DNA from: Tretioscincus oriximinensis
Lineage: Eukaryota > Chordata > Lepidosauria > Squamata > Gymnophthalmidae
Length of the DNA stretch: 64,000 nucleotides
NCBI GenBank assembly: GCA_022410635.1
Contig: JAJVDF010000212.1
Span: 1,627,330-1,691,329 of the forward strand
Direction of reading: 5' to 3'
The notes below the pieces were generated by a model. That model ran no database searches and was not told the DNA's origin. It worked only from the letters and a program-made list of their open reading frames with translations. Below are positions 27,543 through 39,340 of the stretch, one piece after another. Position numbers and translations under genes: made by a program. The stretch's first letter is position 1. Each line of letters opens with the position of its first letter.

Positions 27543-30500
27543 AATCTAAAGTAATGAGAAGAGTTAATGATTTAGTTTAAACAAGGTATCAAACCAGTAA
27601 CTTTCAGAGTAATCATGTTTTTAAAACAGACATAAAAATGGGTTCACAACCACTTCTTGTAAGAGGAAGGAAATACAGAAACCTAGAGCTATGTGATGAG
27701 CAAGTCATCTGATGTTTGCAACCAGGCCTTTACCTTGACATAAAAGGCAGAAAGAAAATCTTCTTACCAGCAAGAGCTGACTTGATTCTCCAACCATCTG
27801 TTTACTTTCAATCCAAATCTCCTCCTTCTACAAACATGTCATGGCATTCTTATTGGAAAAGACCAATTCTCAAATCTTAGCACTTCACTGGCCAGCAGNA
27901 AAGGTCAAAGGAAAGAGGAAAATACATCTTCCATAGTTTTCTAAAATGCTAACCTAAATCACTATGGGACCTCAATTGCAAGAGAGCTGGCTCAGTACTT
28001 ACTTTATTATGACTGGAGCAGTGCTTTTAATTTGGATACCCAGGTCATACGAATAATGTAGTCCTTATATTTCGTTTGGCTTGTCCATAGATGTGGAAGT
28101 GCTTTCACCATTTAAAAATAATTCTTCATTTTTAAAAAAATATGAGACTTGTTGAATATTCACTTGCATAAATCAGTGACAGACAAATACAAGCTTATTT
28201 CAGAGATCAACAAAATAAATTCTGAAATGAAGAAAGTAGTTCATAGTTCTTTCTTTTGGGTCAATGATATCAAAATTAAAACAAANTATAGTTTAAAAGC
28301 ATAGTTCACAAAAAAAAAACAGTTATGGCCATTGCTTTAAGCATTTTGTCTTAAAGTGATTTGGTTGCTCATATAATTGTAGGGGTGCTGCCATCTCTAC
28401 ATCATTAATTCACAAGAAAATCCATCACTATCAGCTTCAATTTTTGTCAGAAATTAATATCCCCCAAAAGTTATTTATGCTCCACATCCTAGAATACTAA
28501 CAGCAGAGGTAAACTTAAAAAAAAAAGTTGAATATAGGCTGTATCCCGACTGGAAGGAAAGAAACAGATTGGAGAAAAGTGATAAATGTGTATTAGTNTC
28601 ATTGTTCTCCCATCTCCACAGCCCAATTATGTCTCTTTCACTGGACAAGTCAGGAGAGGAGCAAAAACCAAGCTGAGTGCTTGCAGAGTGAGTATAGGCA
28701 TTGAGGCTTTAATATTTTGTGCAAAGTTTCACATGCATAAAACCGTTGTGTAAGATAGATCCTGGCTTCTGGATCCTAGTGAACCTAGAAGCACCTCAAA
28801 AATTGGGCAATACAGCAAGAGGTAGATCACTGAGGATCTCTGCAACTGCTGCTGGCTTTTGACAAACTGCTGACCCCCAAGAATTGGCCATCCCTTGGGC
28901 AGATCAGACAGCTATTGTCTGATCGGAGGCCAGGGCAGAGTGGGAGGCAAAGTGGCCTCTCTCAGAACCTCCCCTCAATGACCACTGGGCACGGAGAGGT
29001 TTCCCTTCCTGCCCAATCTGTTGTAACACCCCATGCGCATTGGGATAGGTAACAAGAATTTCACCACACTGTCTGAGAGAATTCTGCTTAGACCACATGT
29101 TGATATCAGATTTGGTGTAAATTAAAAACGAGTCAGGGCAGCACTGATCGATACAGATTTCACACCCATTTTTCCCCAAGTGGGGATGCAGCCGTAAGTA
29201 CTGCAGAAATGGGAACAATACATATTATTATATATTCGATTTCTCATATTAAAATGGTACATGTCTAAAACGTAAACAAATTGTATAATAAACTTGTATC
29301 TTAAACAATAACATGTTGAATTGTGACGATGGCCATGTGGGAATATTCAGCAGAAGCTGAATTTGCATTGGAAGATGATGTGATCATGGAGAACAGTACC
29401 AACAGTCTCTGCTCATTGAGAACTACAAAGACAAAACACTGATTTTTTTTCTTTAGAAATCCAGACCTGAGGATGAATCCATCTGGAGTTTATATATACA
29501 GTGGGTCTCTTACTATGAATCTGACATGCTTCATGTACATTTTCCCTGGCATAAAGCCAAGTAGCTCCCAAAACAGAAGAAAGTTTGTACTGTACCAGAA
29601 GTACAGAGTCCTGCTGTTTTATGTGAATATTCTTGCTATGACATCCACACTAACTCTGACTGAACGATCTGTAATAATGGCTTACAGGAAGACTAGAATT
29701 AAGATTTTAATATCTTCGTGTCAAGAGTTCAATATTAAGTTTCAAGTTTAAGAGAAGATTCCAGGATCTTCATTGTAAGAGAAATTCAAGATTAAGGGTT
29801 TTTTACTATTGCTTTTGAAACCTTGTCAAAACAAAGGTTAAAGTGCAACTTCTTGTGATCATATGCAACAAAACAGATGCAGACTATCACTGGATTTCCC
29901 CCATAATACTTTCTGACTTCTTTGTCTAGCTTTGACTTTGTCTTTGTACCTAGTTTTCTTACGTAGTTNCCCATCCAAGTGATACACAAGTGAAACACTG
30001 CTTAATTTACGGGTTCAGAGTTGTTCACACAAAACTCAAATTGATACATACACAACAGTTCCACAAATAACTAGAAATATAAACGCAGAAATAAAATTTG
30101 AGTTTTATAGGGACATGAGACATAGGCAGCATGCCACCCTTATGTATTTTATTTTTCAAATTTGAGTACCATATTACCTTTCTTTCTCTTCACAACATAG
30201 GCACAAGACAGATTGGGTCAAGGGGATTTGACAGTGGGAATTTTAAAAAGCCAGTTGTTCTAATCTTGTTTTTTGTTTGCTCTATTGGTTGTTGCTCAAT
30301 ATATTTTTAAAAACAAATCCTGTTAGATTCAAAACATTTAAATAATATTGAATTGAGTGGAAAAACACACTTTTAAAATGAGAATGTAAACATTCTGAAG
30401 CACCCAATTTTTTGTAGCACATACTATCATAAATGACTAAATTATTCTTTGAGAAAAAGTTTCCTGGCAAACTTTACATTTTTTGTCAAATTTGTAGTCT

Positions 30501-31929
30501 TTAATATTCTCAAGATATCACCTAATGTGAATTTTACTGAATTAGTATCAATCTTGTCACTAGAATCATCTCAATTTTAATGACAAGGAACAAATATGCT
30601 GCACCAATTCTCAGTAGCTGCATGATAAGTAAACACAGCTATTAATTCTTTTTTCCCTATAGTACAGGATGGAAATCACACACCAAAAATGGCATAAAAA
30701 TTACTAATGCAACTCTTATTAAACAAAATGTCAAAATTTTAAAACTATAGATAATCCACAGATATGAATAACAGAGCAACAGCAAACTTAAAATGCTTTG
30801 NTGTGGGAATATACCGCAATACAAATTTCATACACAATCTTCATTGGAGAGCCTTTAGAGATAAATAGTAAGTGAGCAGAAGTTAGACAAGAAGAGCTAC
30901 AAAATACATGCAAACTAGTTAACAAAAATCTATTTATCTAACCATGCAAAAAATTAATCTAGCAAGAGTTCTCTGTGGAAATTCCAGATCCAACAAGCAC
31001 TCAGGATAGTTAGATAAGAAAGAAACTTTTTTTCTCTTTTCCATTGAAGGGAAGAAACAGGGTGTGCATGTGCATGCAATCTGACACTTTCAGCCATCGC
31101 CTACTGTATTTTACTGGCAGACATTATCCTATAGTTGGGAGAAAGGAAAACAGAATAGGACAGGGCATTTACTAATCAAAGCAGGCTGTTTCTTCCAATC
31201 CCAAGTACACTCCTTCTTCATGCTCTAAGCACTAGAGAAGTTTCATACTAGCAGCGCTTTTTCCCCATTTATGAATGAACTGATGTGTAAATTATGTCCT
31301 ATACTGTGTTCTGACTTAGCTCCGCTGAGTATGAAAGAATGATTTGTGGATTTTTTGCAGTTTTCTATGATGAGCTCACTTCAAAATTATACTGTCAGTA
31401 AATTTTCTTTCAAAGGGACATTTTCAGGATGTACAGATAGTATTTCATACATCTGCATACATCCTGGGACTAAAGCAACCCACAAGTTATATATTGTATA
31501 AAAGTACTCCTTTAATAATCAATTACATATGCTGTATTCATGAGAATACCTTTTTAAAAAGAATAGCTTTTTTAGAATTCCTGTTTGCTGTCATAGCTGG
31601 CTAGGAGAAATCTTAAATGAGGGGACATGGAAAGGTCTGCACATGCTGTCTTATTTTCAATAATCAAATATTTTCTAAGGCCAATACAGTTGAGACAATA
31701 GTTTTCAAGGAATTTTATATTCTTGCTTTGCTTACCATAAATTCACCTCCCACACAAAACATCTTTCAGTAAATCAGGCATGCTAACAAAATTATGTTGC
31801 AAAGAGATGCCTTTAGGGACTACCGTTTTTAATGCAGAAAGGGAGCAGTTTAACATCATGTAAGTAAAAATACCCTCCTTAGTTTAACTGTAGAAGTTGT
31901 GGGATATTCAGTTCTTGATGTTGTTATAA
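27543..31929. other. Gene-free AT-rich sequence
   Basis: No exon, RNA gene or transposon that I recognise. A moderately GC-richer stretch at 28860-29180 has an antisense frame of 104 codons without motifs. Confidence 0.5.
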
Positions 31930-32575
31930 TGTGCTGGATCAGGGAGAAAATCTGAGGATGCTCTTAGATTCTTTGATGACACTGGACACTCAGGTGGAGG
32001 CACCACCTACTTCCATTTATATCTGGTTTGCTAGCTACTGCTCCTGCTGTACAGTTTGAACATCATAATCCCTGTTCTGGAAAAAGGTCCACTGTAATGT
32101 GCTCTACATGGACTGCACGTGGACAGTTTGGAAGCTGCAGCTGGTGCTGAATGTAGTAGCTTTTATGTTTGACCAAAATAACTGACTGGCTGGGTACAAA
32201 GCTTGGTCGTCTTAAAAAAGCTGCACTGACTGCCAGTTATAAGGCCCTAAATGACTTGGGCTCCAACTCTCATATTGATCTGCCCGTGTCTAAAAATTTG
32301 CAGGGAGGCTTTTCTCAGTAGTGGCCCCCAGACTATGGGATAGTCTCCCCACTGAGCTGCATCAGGCATCATATTCAGAAAATCCTTACTCTGGGCTTTG
32401 GCTGAAGAAACTGTTTCTCCTCTTCACTTTCAGGTACTATTGTGTTTACATGTTATTATTTAAACATGTCTATTCTGCAAATTGTTTTTATTGCTGTTAC
32501 ACATACACACACCCCAGAAGCCGTTGGATAGAGATAGAAAATAGAAGTATAACAAAATAAATACATTATTGTAAC
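31930..32575 (+). mobile_element. L2/CR1-group LINE 3' end
   Basis: Landmarks in order: CCACTGTAATGTGCTCTACATGG, TTATAAGGCCCTAAATGACTTGG, CCCAGACTATGGGATAGTCT, TTTGGCTGAAGAAACTG. It ends near AAATAAATACATTATT. The frames are broken. Confidence 0.65.
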
Positions 32576-32829
32576 TAGTTTTAGATTCAGAAAAACTTCA
32601 GGAAAAGAAAACACACAGGTCATCCAGCGTGCAAATCAACACTAATGAAAAATGCATGTGAAGTGCTAATGGCTATTTAGAACTCAAAACATTCTTTCAT
32701 CAAACCTTTGTACCTGTAAAGCTATTTTAATGCAATGGAAAATCTGGATTCAAAGAAACATATTTGTATTATATTCATTATCCCAATGCATAGCCAAGAC
32801 AGCTTCAACAACAGATTTTAAAGCTGAAG

Positions 32830-32950
32830 TAAGTCTACATGGAGAAAGCATTCTTTAAATATTTGGAGCCAAAGTCATTTAGAATCTTGAATTGAACTCA
32901 GTAGCAAATTGGAAGCCGGTGGTCTTGGGATCAATGTAATGTGTATCTGA
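32830..32950 (-). mobile_element. L2/CR1-group LINE fragment, antisense
   Basis: TTGAATTGAACTCAGTAGCAAATTGGAAGCC is the reverse of the LINE region around the 'ctgccag..aaggcccta' block. A matching antisense stretch occurs at about 61150-61200. Confidence 0.5.
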
Positions 32951-33529
32951 TCTGTCTTATATTTACCTGCGTATGGCACAGGGCAGGGAAAAAGTGAGCA
33001 CAGACAGTGCAGCTTTTTTAAAAAAATCCTGGTTTTGCACTAGTTTTCATGACTTATATAAAATCAGGGGTTGCAATCCCTGGGTCTTAAGAATCAGGGT
33101 CCACAGCAACAAGGGAGAGCTTTATAGGCTCCTACTTGTTTTTGCTTCCTTCTGACATCAGTTTAAATTTGCCGCACTGAAGAAGCAGGGAAATTAAAAC
33201 TGCAGGCAAAAAGCAACAGGGGATGCTTTCTGCCTTCAGCATAAGATCTCCAAGGTCTGGCTTCTAATAGGGCAATGAGCTATCCAATCGGAGCACATCG
33301 CACAATGAATAAGGCCCAGCACAGAGCCACACAGCTTTCACTCCTGTTTTTTTCCCCTATTGCGAATGCAGCCCCAGTTTTTAATATGTCTAATTTTTGT
33401 TTTCGTTTTTTACTATTACCTGTCCTAATAGGGCAGGATTAAAAGTATAAATAAGAAACTTCCAACTTGCATAGCTTTCAAAAAAGAAAAAATAGTTTCA
33501 GAGCCTACAGCAAAAAATAGGAGAACTGA

Positions 33530-33985
33530 GTGGCCATCCCTCTGACCGTTTCCATGCTGGGCCTTATTTTGGTATCTATTGCATAACAGGGGTCTGCCAT
33601 CCAATTGAGAGTGTACAGGTACTTAAGGTAATTCCTTNTTCCATACCAACCTGCCCCAAGCCTTAAGGTCTGCAGGGGAAGCCCTCCTGCTTGTATCACC
33701 CCTTTCAACAGCCAATGGAGAGAGAATCTGGGGCAGGGCCTTCTCTGTAATTGCCCCCATCACTGTATTCTTTTAGAAGATCTTTGAAAATGCACCTCTT
33801 CAACCTGGCCTTTGGTTGAAGAAATGCTGTTTTTTATCCTCCACCTTCAGATATTGTTTATTACAGTTTTGAAATGTTAATTTTGTACTGTTTTTATTGT
33901 TGGCTGCCCTGAGACCTTCAGGTATAGGACAAGGTATAAGTACAAAATAAGCAAACAAAAACAAACAAATAAATAGTTTGCATTA
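33530..33985 (+). mobile_element. L2/CR1-group LINE 3' end with tail
   Basis: It contains AGGGCCTTCTCTGTAATTGCC, CACCTCTTCAACCTGGCC, then GAGACCTTCAGGTATAGG and an (AAAC/AAAT)n tail to 33980. The tail is the exact reverse of the ends seen at 38536, 44575, 50398 and 59030, which joins these pieces into one family. Confidence 0.72.
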
Positions 33986-34734
33986 GGATCTGGACAGCTG
34001 TCCTCTATTAAAGCCAACTTTCTCATGAAGGTCATCAACAAAGTCAACCAAGTCATTATTTTAGACTATATGAGAACAACATTTTCTGGAAAATGAGAAT
34101 AGATAGATCTACATTTAGTACAGTGTTTAGTTTTGCTATGCAAGTATTCATACCACAGAGAAAAAAATAGTTGCAACATATCTAAACAAAAGTCAAATCA
34201 TCATATTAGTCAGAGGAAGAACTAAAAACCCACTAAACTTGAGGGCAGACAATGAGGCTTTTAAAGTTTCCACTGTGTGAATGTATATATTCATAAGTGA
34301 GTCTAGCTTTTCTGGCACCGTGACAACCACCTGGACCAAGCCCTCTCACACACACAGCAGCAGGTTTAGATTACTCAAGTCTGTTTCCAGGTTTGTGTAG
34401 AAAGGCAATAAGAGACTTTTATTTCTAGCTATATGCTTTAAACACAACTGTGAACTTTTAAAATTTATTAAAGCAGTAATTAGATTTCTTTCCGGTGTTT
34501 CATTCCAAACTATACCTTCCCCATTATATTCTGCAAACCAATGATAAAAACCAGCATTCGAATCCTGGCAACTCTCCAGCTCAACCTCTGTTGTGTTGAA
34601 AAGAAAATGCATACCTTAAAAGAACCGTTTTGCCCTTCAGCTGGAGTCATTTATAAACTCAAGTTAAGTACAACATGAATTATGAAAACTAACAACGCAT
34701 CCTTGGGCATCACTTCTCTTTAACACATACTTAT
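33986..34734. other. Gene-free flank of the CpG island
   Basis: AT-rich sequence changes abruptly to C-rich at about 34735. No exon is recognisable. Confidence 0.5.
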
Positions 34735-34874
34735 GGTCCTTCCATCCCCCGAACTCTGCCATAACGTTTCCACTGATCGGTCCAGATGGGATCATCTACC
34801 CAGAATCCCACAAAACCCCTCAAAGCCCCCCACCACTGCATCCCCCGTCGCCCCCCCCCCACACCCTCTTGCCC

Positions 34875-35270
34875 NNNNNNNNNNNNNNNNNNNNNNNNNN
34901 NNNNNNNNNNNNNNNNNNNNNNNNNNNNNNNNNNNNNNNNNNNNNNNNNNNNNNNNNNNNNNNNNNNNNNNNNNNNNNNNNNNNNNNNNNNNNNNNNNNN
35001 NNNNNNNNNNNNNNNNNNNNNNNNNNNNNNNNNNNNNNNNNNNNNNNNNNNNNNNNNNNNNNNNNNNNNNNNNNNNNNNNNNNNNNNNNNNNNNNNNNNN
35101 NNNNNNNNNNNNNNNNNNNNNNNNNNNNNNNNNNNNNNNNNNNNNNNNNNNNNNNNNNNNNNNNNNNNNNNNNNNNNNNNNNNNNNNNNNNNNNNNNNNN
35201 NNNNNNNNNNNNNNNNNNNNNNNNNNNNNNNNNNNNNNNNNNNNNNNNNNNNNNNNNNNNNNNNNNNNNN
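34875..35270. other. Assembly gap of 396 Ns
   Basis: An uninterrupted N run lies between C-rich and CpG-rich flanks. Gaps at such places usually reflect GC-rich sequence that was not read through. A first exon could be hidden here. Open frames spanning it are meaningless. Confidence 0.98.
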
Positions 35271-35549
35271 TGCCACCGAGCCCGACCTCGCCACGGCGTC
35301 GCTTAAGGCGCGCGCTGCCCCTTCGCAAGAGAGCGGCGGCGACAATGGGCTCCTACCGGGCTCCGTTTTTTTACCTCAGCGCGGGGCGGATGGGCGCACG
35401 CGGAACCGGCTGCAATCCCTTCGCCACCGCCGTCTCCCTCCTCCCGCCCGGCCCGCTGCTCTTCATTCTCTGCTGGCTGAGCTGAGCGGAGAGCTGGGGG
35501 GGTGCCCGGCCGCGCGCTCTATCAGACAGGGACGCACAACGCGGAGGGG

Positions 35550-35567
35550 AACGAACGAACGAACGAA
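35550..35567 (+). repeat. GAAC tandem repeat in CpG island
   Basis: Four to five GAAC units lie in the GC-rich segment. Confidence 0.85.
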
Positions 35568-35925
35568 GCCCTCCCCTCCGCCTCCTCTTCCCCGCCCCTC
35601 GTGCCCCCCTCCCCTCCGCGCACTTGCCTCTTCTGTCGACTCGTCAGACGGTCTGATCTGGTCGGGGGCGGAGTGTCATGGGAAACGTAGTCCCGCCCGC
35701 CCGCCCGCCCGCGGTTTATTTATTCTAACGGGTTGACGGAAGCACAGGGAAGCCTCTTCCTCCGATAATCCAGTCAGGGCCTTGTCTCCTTTTGCAATGG
35801 AAGCTTGGAGGGCTGGTCGTGTGTTCCCCGTAAAAATACAAATAGGCCGGCGCTTTAAACTTCGCCTCAGAAGACGCCGTTCTTTCACACTACATATAGA
35901 CTGAGGAGGAAGCTTTNCTCGTGGA

Positions 35926-35998
35926 GGGGAATTAGCTCAAATGGTAGAGCGCTCGCTTAGCATGCGAGAGGTAGCGGGATCGATGCCCGCATTCTCCA
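35926..35998 (+). tRNA. tRNA-Ala-AGC: tRNA-Ala (anticodon AGC)
   Basis: This is a 73-base cloverleaf without an intron. The 7-bp acceptor stem GGGGAAT/ATTCTCC has one G-U pair and discriminator A at 35998. The D-arm (A box) is TTAGCTCAAATGGTAGAGC. The anticodon stem CTCGC/GCGAG encloses loop TTAGCAT with AGC. The T-arm GCGGG-ATCGATG-CCCGC resembles the B box but reads ATCGATG instead of the usual TTCGATT-like loop start. CCA is not encoded. A TTTT run at about 36005-36008, a few bases past the 3' end, is a normal Pol III terminator. The gene stands alone about 200 bp from the CpG island. It looks functional, and its A2 nucleotides of the T loop are the only mildly atypical feature. Confidence 0.93.
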
Positions 35999-36003
35999 AG
36001 AAC

Positions 36004-36010
36004 AGTTTTG
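36004..36010 (+). terminator. Pol III terminator of the tRNA-Ala gene
   Basis: A TTTT tract starts about 7 bases after the discriminator base. This is the usual distance and form for RNA polymerase III termination. Confidence 0.7.
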
Positions 36011-36112
36011 CTGTTTCAGTTTCAACTGTTACTGCTTTTGCTTGCTGAATTGTTTACTGTTGCCTTGGGAACGGTCCTACGTTAAATACCACTATGAGAT
36101 ATGCAGGGAATT

Positions 36113-36140
36113 TGGCGGGCGGGCGGGCGAGCGGGGTGGC
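36113..36140 (+). repeat. GGCG-type G-rich tract
   Basis: Repeated GGGC units, then GAGCGGGGTGGCGGCG, lie about 115 bp right of the tRNA gene. Together with 35692-35713 it forms G-rich sequence on both sides of the tRNA (on opposite strands). Confidence 0.8.
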
Positions 36141-36299
36141 GGCGATGGAAATAGCTTGTCTTATGGAATATAGTTAAATGCTTGGCTGCCAATTTGTTAC
36201 AAATCAACCAAATTGATGTTCCAAGACTGGGATAAAGAAGCATTTTTCTTATTTTAAAATAAAAAAATAGACAATTTTATTCTCTGCAGCCAACCTGAG

Positions 36300-36403
36300 C
36301 ACACAGGATTTGCCTTCTTTTGTTCCAGACTGCCCAGGTGCAATTGGTGGGCCCAGAATGCTGGACAATTCAGCAGAGCTCCTTATAGGTTCTTATGTTC
36401 TGT
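36300..36403 (+). mobile_element. CR1 3' end fragment
   Basis: It contains TTTGTTCCAGACTGCCCAGG, AATGCTGGACAATTCAGCAG and TTCTTATGTTCTG. Only the last hundred bases remain. Confidence 0.75.
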
Positions 36404-37097
36404 TCCTGTAATTTAAATTAGGATTTGGATTATGCAAAATAAAAAAGGATTACGCAACTGAAGATAATTGAGATGATTACATTAAAGACCCACTTTTAAC
36501 GGGATGTGATTNGGAGGAGGTCAGGGTCCCTTTATTCTTTTACTGTAAAAAGCCAAGACTGGGCATAATTCTTTGGGAAGCTGGAAGTGTTTTTGGACGC
36601 ACAAGTGATGTAATATAACTGTCCCCTCTAGGTAATAAAAAAAGCTACGTGCTTTCATAAGTAATATTCCAACTGGAGAAAGCAAGGTTTATTCCTGGCT
36701 CAAATAATTATTTTGAATGAACCAATCACAAAAGGGTTTTTTTTGTCGTAAGGCAAAAAGCAATTCTGCTCCGCTAAATTCGGTGTGTTATGGCGCCTCC
36801 TACTGGTGGAGAGAAATCTGCCTGTGAGCTCAAGGAGAAAACTGCAGCTCCCTTTCCACTCCCTTGGACTGTGCGATGNCAGTCGCATCAGGTAAAATGA
36901 TAAAACAGCGCAGGCATATCAGATGCATAGCAGAATGCCAATGGTTTATGTATCAAACTATTATGCATACAGGATACCTTTGTCGTCTTATATCTCGTGC
37001 TCATTGCTTCCACAACACTTCCATTCAGCTCTACCATTCCCTTCTCTTTTTCCCTCCAGCCTTTCTAATCATCCTATGTGCCCTGTCTCCTCATTAG

Positions 37098-37453
37098 CAG
37101 ATTTTCTGAGGCCCAAACTGGGGTAATTAATATTCATGCTAATTTGCATATTCATAAATATTCAAATTACCCACCAACATGCTTTCCCTTCCAAAATTCC
37201 CGCCCGAGAAATCTGTGAAGTATGTTAGAATATTTTAAGTGTGTGAGAATTCATAAATTGTGTGAGACTTTTTGGAGCACATCAGAATTTTTNAAAAAAA
37301 ATTTACTGAGGGGAGGGTGCCTTCAGGAGCTGGCCCCAGATGCTAATGGGGATGTAGTGAATTTTTTTTAAAAAAAATTTCCTCAGCAAAAATTGGCGCC
37401 TCCCAGGAGGACCGTGTTTTTCCCCCCAAAAAAGGGGTCATCTGGTCAACCTA
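37098..37453. mobile_element. Second copy of the 12.7-kb hAT element, left end lost
   Basis: It aligns with 12719-12988 from TTTTCTGAGGCCCAAAC through the AT-rich palindrome and the AGGGGAGGGTGCCTTCAG block to GGTCATCTGGTCAACCTA. The left terminal repeat is missing and it carries two extra A/T-run segments near 37291-37304 and 37364-37379. No clear target duplication remains. Confidence 0.72.
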
Positions 37454-38160
37454 CGTTAAATCAATATTGTTGACTCATTTAATCTCCTTACATTTCAGAG
37501 GACCCACTAAAATATTTTCAAGTACCAGAAGAATTTGAAATAATTAATTTTTTACTGCGCAGCCTCATAACTGTTGGAGAAACAATAGTTTTGACTATAT
37601 ATGAGCTTTTGTTCTTCTACAAATTTCTATTGATTGTTGCAAGGAAAAGATGAAAAAGTAGAGAATATGGACATAAAGGTATTGATTTGAAAGAGACTCA
37701 AAAGGTACATGATGTGCAAGATTAATGCTATGGGAAGAACCAATTGCTAGGACAATATCTCTATCGGTTAGATACAGATAGTCATAATGCAAATGGGATA
37801 TTTATTTGAGGGATTTATCTTCCTTCAGGAGGAGAAAAGGATGAGTATAGAACACACTGAATATGACCGCTTGAAAAAGTGATACTAAGAATAAACATGC
37901 AAAAATCAGTCACACTTTAGCATATTTTGCAACACAAGCTTAAAATGACATCAAAATATTTCCACAATAGTTTATTGCAGAATGAAAATGTGTTAAAGAT
38001 CTGTTTAGCATGTTTACTATCTAAAGATCTCAGGGCAGATTACAATAAACTGTCACAAAAGCAGATAAATGAATAAATAGTTAAAACAGCAGCAATGTCT
38101 ATATTGAGATGTAATACTGTTCCCTCATTCAAAGGCCAGGATAACAAGAAGCATTAAAGT

Positions 38161-38385
38161 CCAGTAAAGGGACTAGTAGCACTTAGAGACAAACAGGAGA
38201 AAAATTGGTGTCATAAGCTTTCATAGACACATCTACTTCTTCAAATGCCTTCTTCAAAGGGGCATCTGAAGAACTAGACGTGTCTACGAAAGCTTATGCC
38301 ACCCACTTTTCTCCTGTTAGTCTCTAAGTGCTACTAGCCCCTTTGTTGGGCTTTCTACTGGACTAACACAGCTATTTATCTGAAA
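38161..38385 (+). mobile_element. Fold-back Penelope-like element, copy 5 (longest)
   Basis: Both arms retain the hammerhead-like segment around a short spacer near 38256-38265. The right arm has GCAT-CTGAAGA and GAAAGCTTATGC with one stem II mismatch. The left arm reads the same on the - strand with GCATTTGAAGA. The extension is on the right. Flanked by a 15-bp duplication AAGAAGCATTAAAGT (38146-38160, 38386-38400). Confidence 0.72.
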
Positions 38386-38535
38386 AAGAAGCATTAAAGT
38401 TCAGGGCCATCCAGACAGGGTGTGGTATTGTTGTTTAATCCTTAAATAATTTCCAACTCTTTGTGACCCCATAGACCAGGCCTTTCTATCCCTCACTGTC
38501 TCTTGAAACTTGCCCAAGCTCACATTTCTAGCTTC

Positions 38536-38840
38536 TATGATATTATCTATTTATTTATATTTCTATACCATCTTACATCTGAAGGTCTCAGAGTACTTAA
38601 CAATAAGAACCCAGTTAACATATTTAAAAAGGCACATCTAAAAATAGGGAAGGGACAGCAGTTCTCTAGACAAAGGCTAGGCCAAAGAGGTGAGTCTTCA
38701 AGTGTTTCCAGAATATGCACAGAGATGGCAATAGCTATACCTTACAGTGGAGCTTATTCCATAGTCTGGGAGCTGCCACGGACATGTCCCTATTCCACGT
38801 TCCTACCTGAGATATCATTTATTTCAGGATATACACAAGA
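38536..38840 (-). mobile_element. L2/CR1-group LINE 3' end, antisense
   Basis: It starts with TATTTATTTATATTTC and CTGAAGGTCTCAGAGTACTT (tail region), then GGTGAGTCTTCAAGTGTTTCC and TTCCATAGTCTGGGAGCTG. Reversed, this is the same order as in the 33.5-kb copy. An open frame here (38503-38844) is only LINE sequence. Confidence 0.68.
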
Positions 38841-38929
38841 ATGAGAACAGGATTGCAATATTTTGGATGGCTGGACAGAAGACACAGTACTATCTGCCCC
38901 CTTCCCCCAATATGACAACCTTTATTGTG

Positions 38930-39080
38930 TCCTGTTTTTTCCAGGCTGGGAGGGAGGGTAGATCTTTTTAAATGTTATATTAGTGCGTTTTTATCATTAT
39001 TTCTTGATCTGTTTTTACCCACCCAGGGACCAATGGTGGAGGATGGGATATAAATCATTTTAAATAAATAAAATAAATAT
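38930..39080 (+). mobile_element. LINE tail of a related type
   Basis: ACCCACCCAGGGACCAATGG followed by GATGGGATATAAATCATTTT and an (AAATAAAT) tail resembles another squamate LINE 3' end, in forward orientation directly after the antisense copy. Confidence 0.45.
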
Positions 39081-39199
39081 TGTGTGGATATCGTGATTTT
39101 AACGCATGAAAACAGGGCAGCAAAATGCAATGAGGTGAACAGGCCAGCACAGAGAATTACAATACAGAGGGGCTGTCACTGGGACACCGAGACTACAAG

Positions 39200-39340
39200 G
39201 AAAAATATTTCCGAACTTAGTTACAAGTAGCCAATCACAGCTCGCATTGCTCTCCTTTCAACCAATCAGGACCCGTAGCCAGGCAGCGGTATCGATGCTG
39301 TGTGAGAGAACTGCAGGCAGGAGGAAATGTTGCTAGTTGC
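39200..39340 (+). promoter_or_regulatory. CCAAT-box cluster followed by a possible first-exon donor
   Basis: Two forward CCAAT motifs (AGCCAATCAC near 39231, AACCAATCAG near 39261) lie 30 bp apart. About 70 bp further on is the exon-like end GTTGC|GTAAGTG at 39341. The arrangement fits a promoter firing rightward. The gene it would serve is not recognisable; a distal alternative RNH1 promoter is one possibility. Confidence 0.25.

Larger units (their letters stand above)
34735..35720. promoter_or_regulatory. CpG island interrupted by an assembly gap
   Basis: This is the most GC- and CpG-dense segment of the window. It holds C-rich sequence up to 34874, 396 Ns (34875-35270), then CpG-rich sequence to about 35720 with GAAC repeats (35550-35567), CCCG repeats (35692-35713) and a GGGGCGG box (35664). 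A match on the - strand to the ZNF143/THAP11-type motif ACTACnnTTCCCATGA lies at about 35677-35692. It is probably a promoter, but I cannot tell for which gene or in which direction. Confidence 0.55.

Noticed and set aside
35344..35484. 46-codon frame with a good start context in the CpG island (MGSYRAPFFYLSAG...)
   Set aside because: No recognisable domain and it ends within the island; the adjacent gap prevents judging whether it belongs to a spliced gene.
34731..35736. Several long open frames across the CpG island on both strands
   Set aside because: They are open only because the 396-N gap translates as unknown residues; the flanking real sequence shows no protein motif.
38503..38844. 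113-codon open frame
   Set aside because: It lies in an antisense LINE 3' end and reads the wrong strand of that element.
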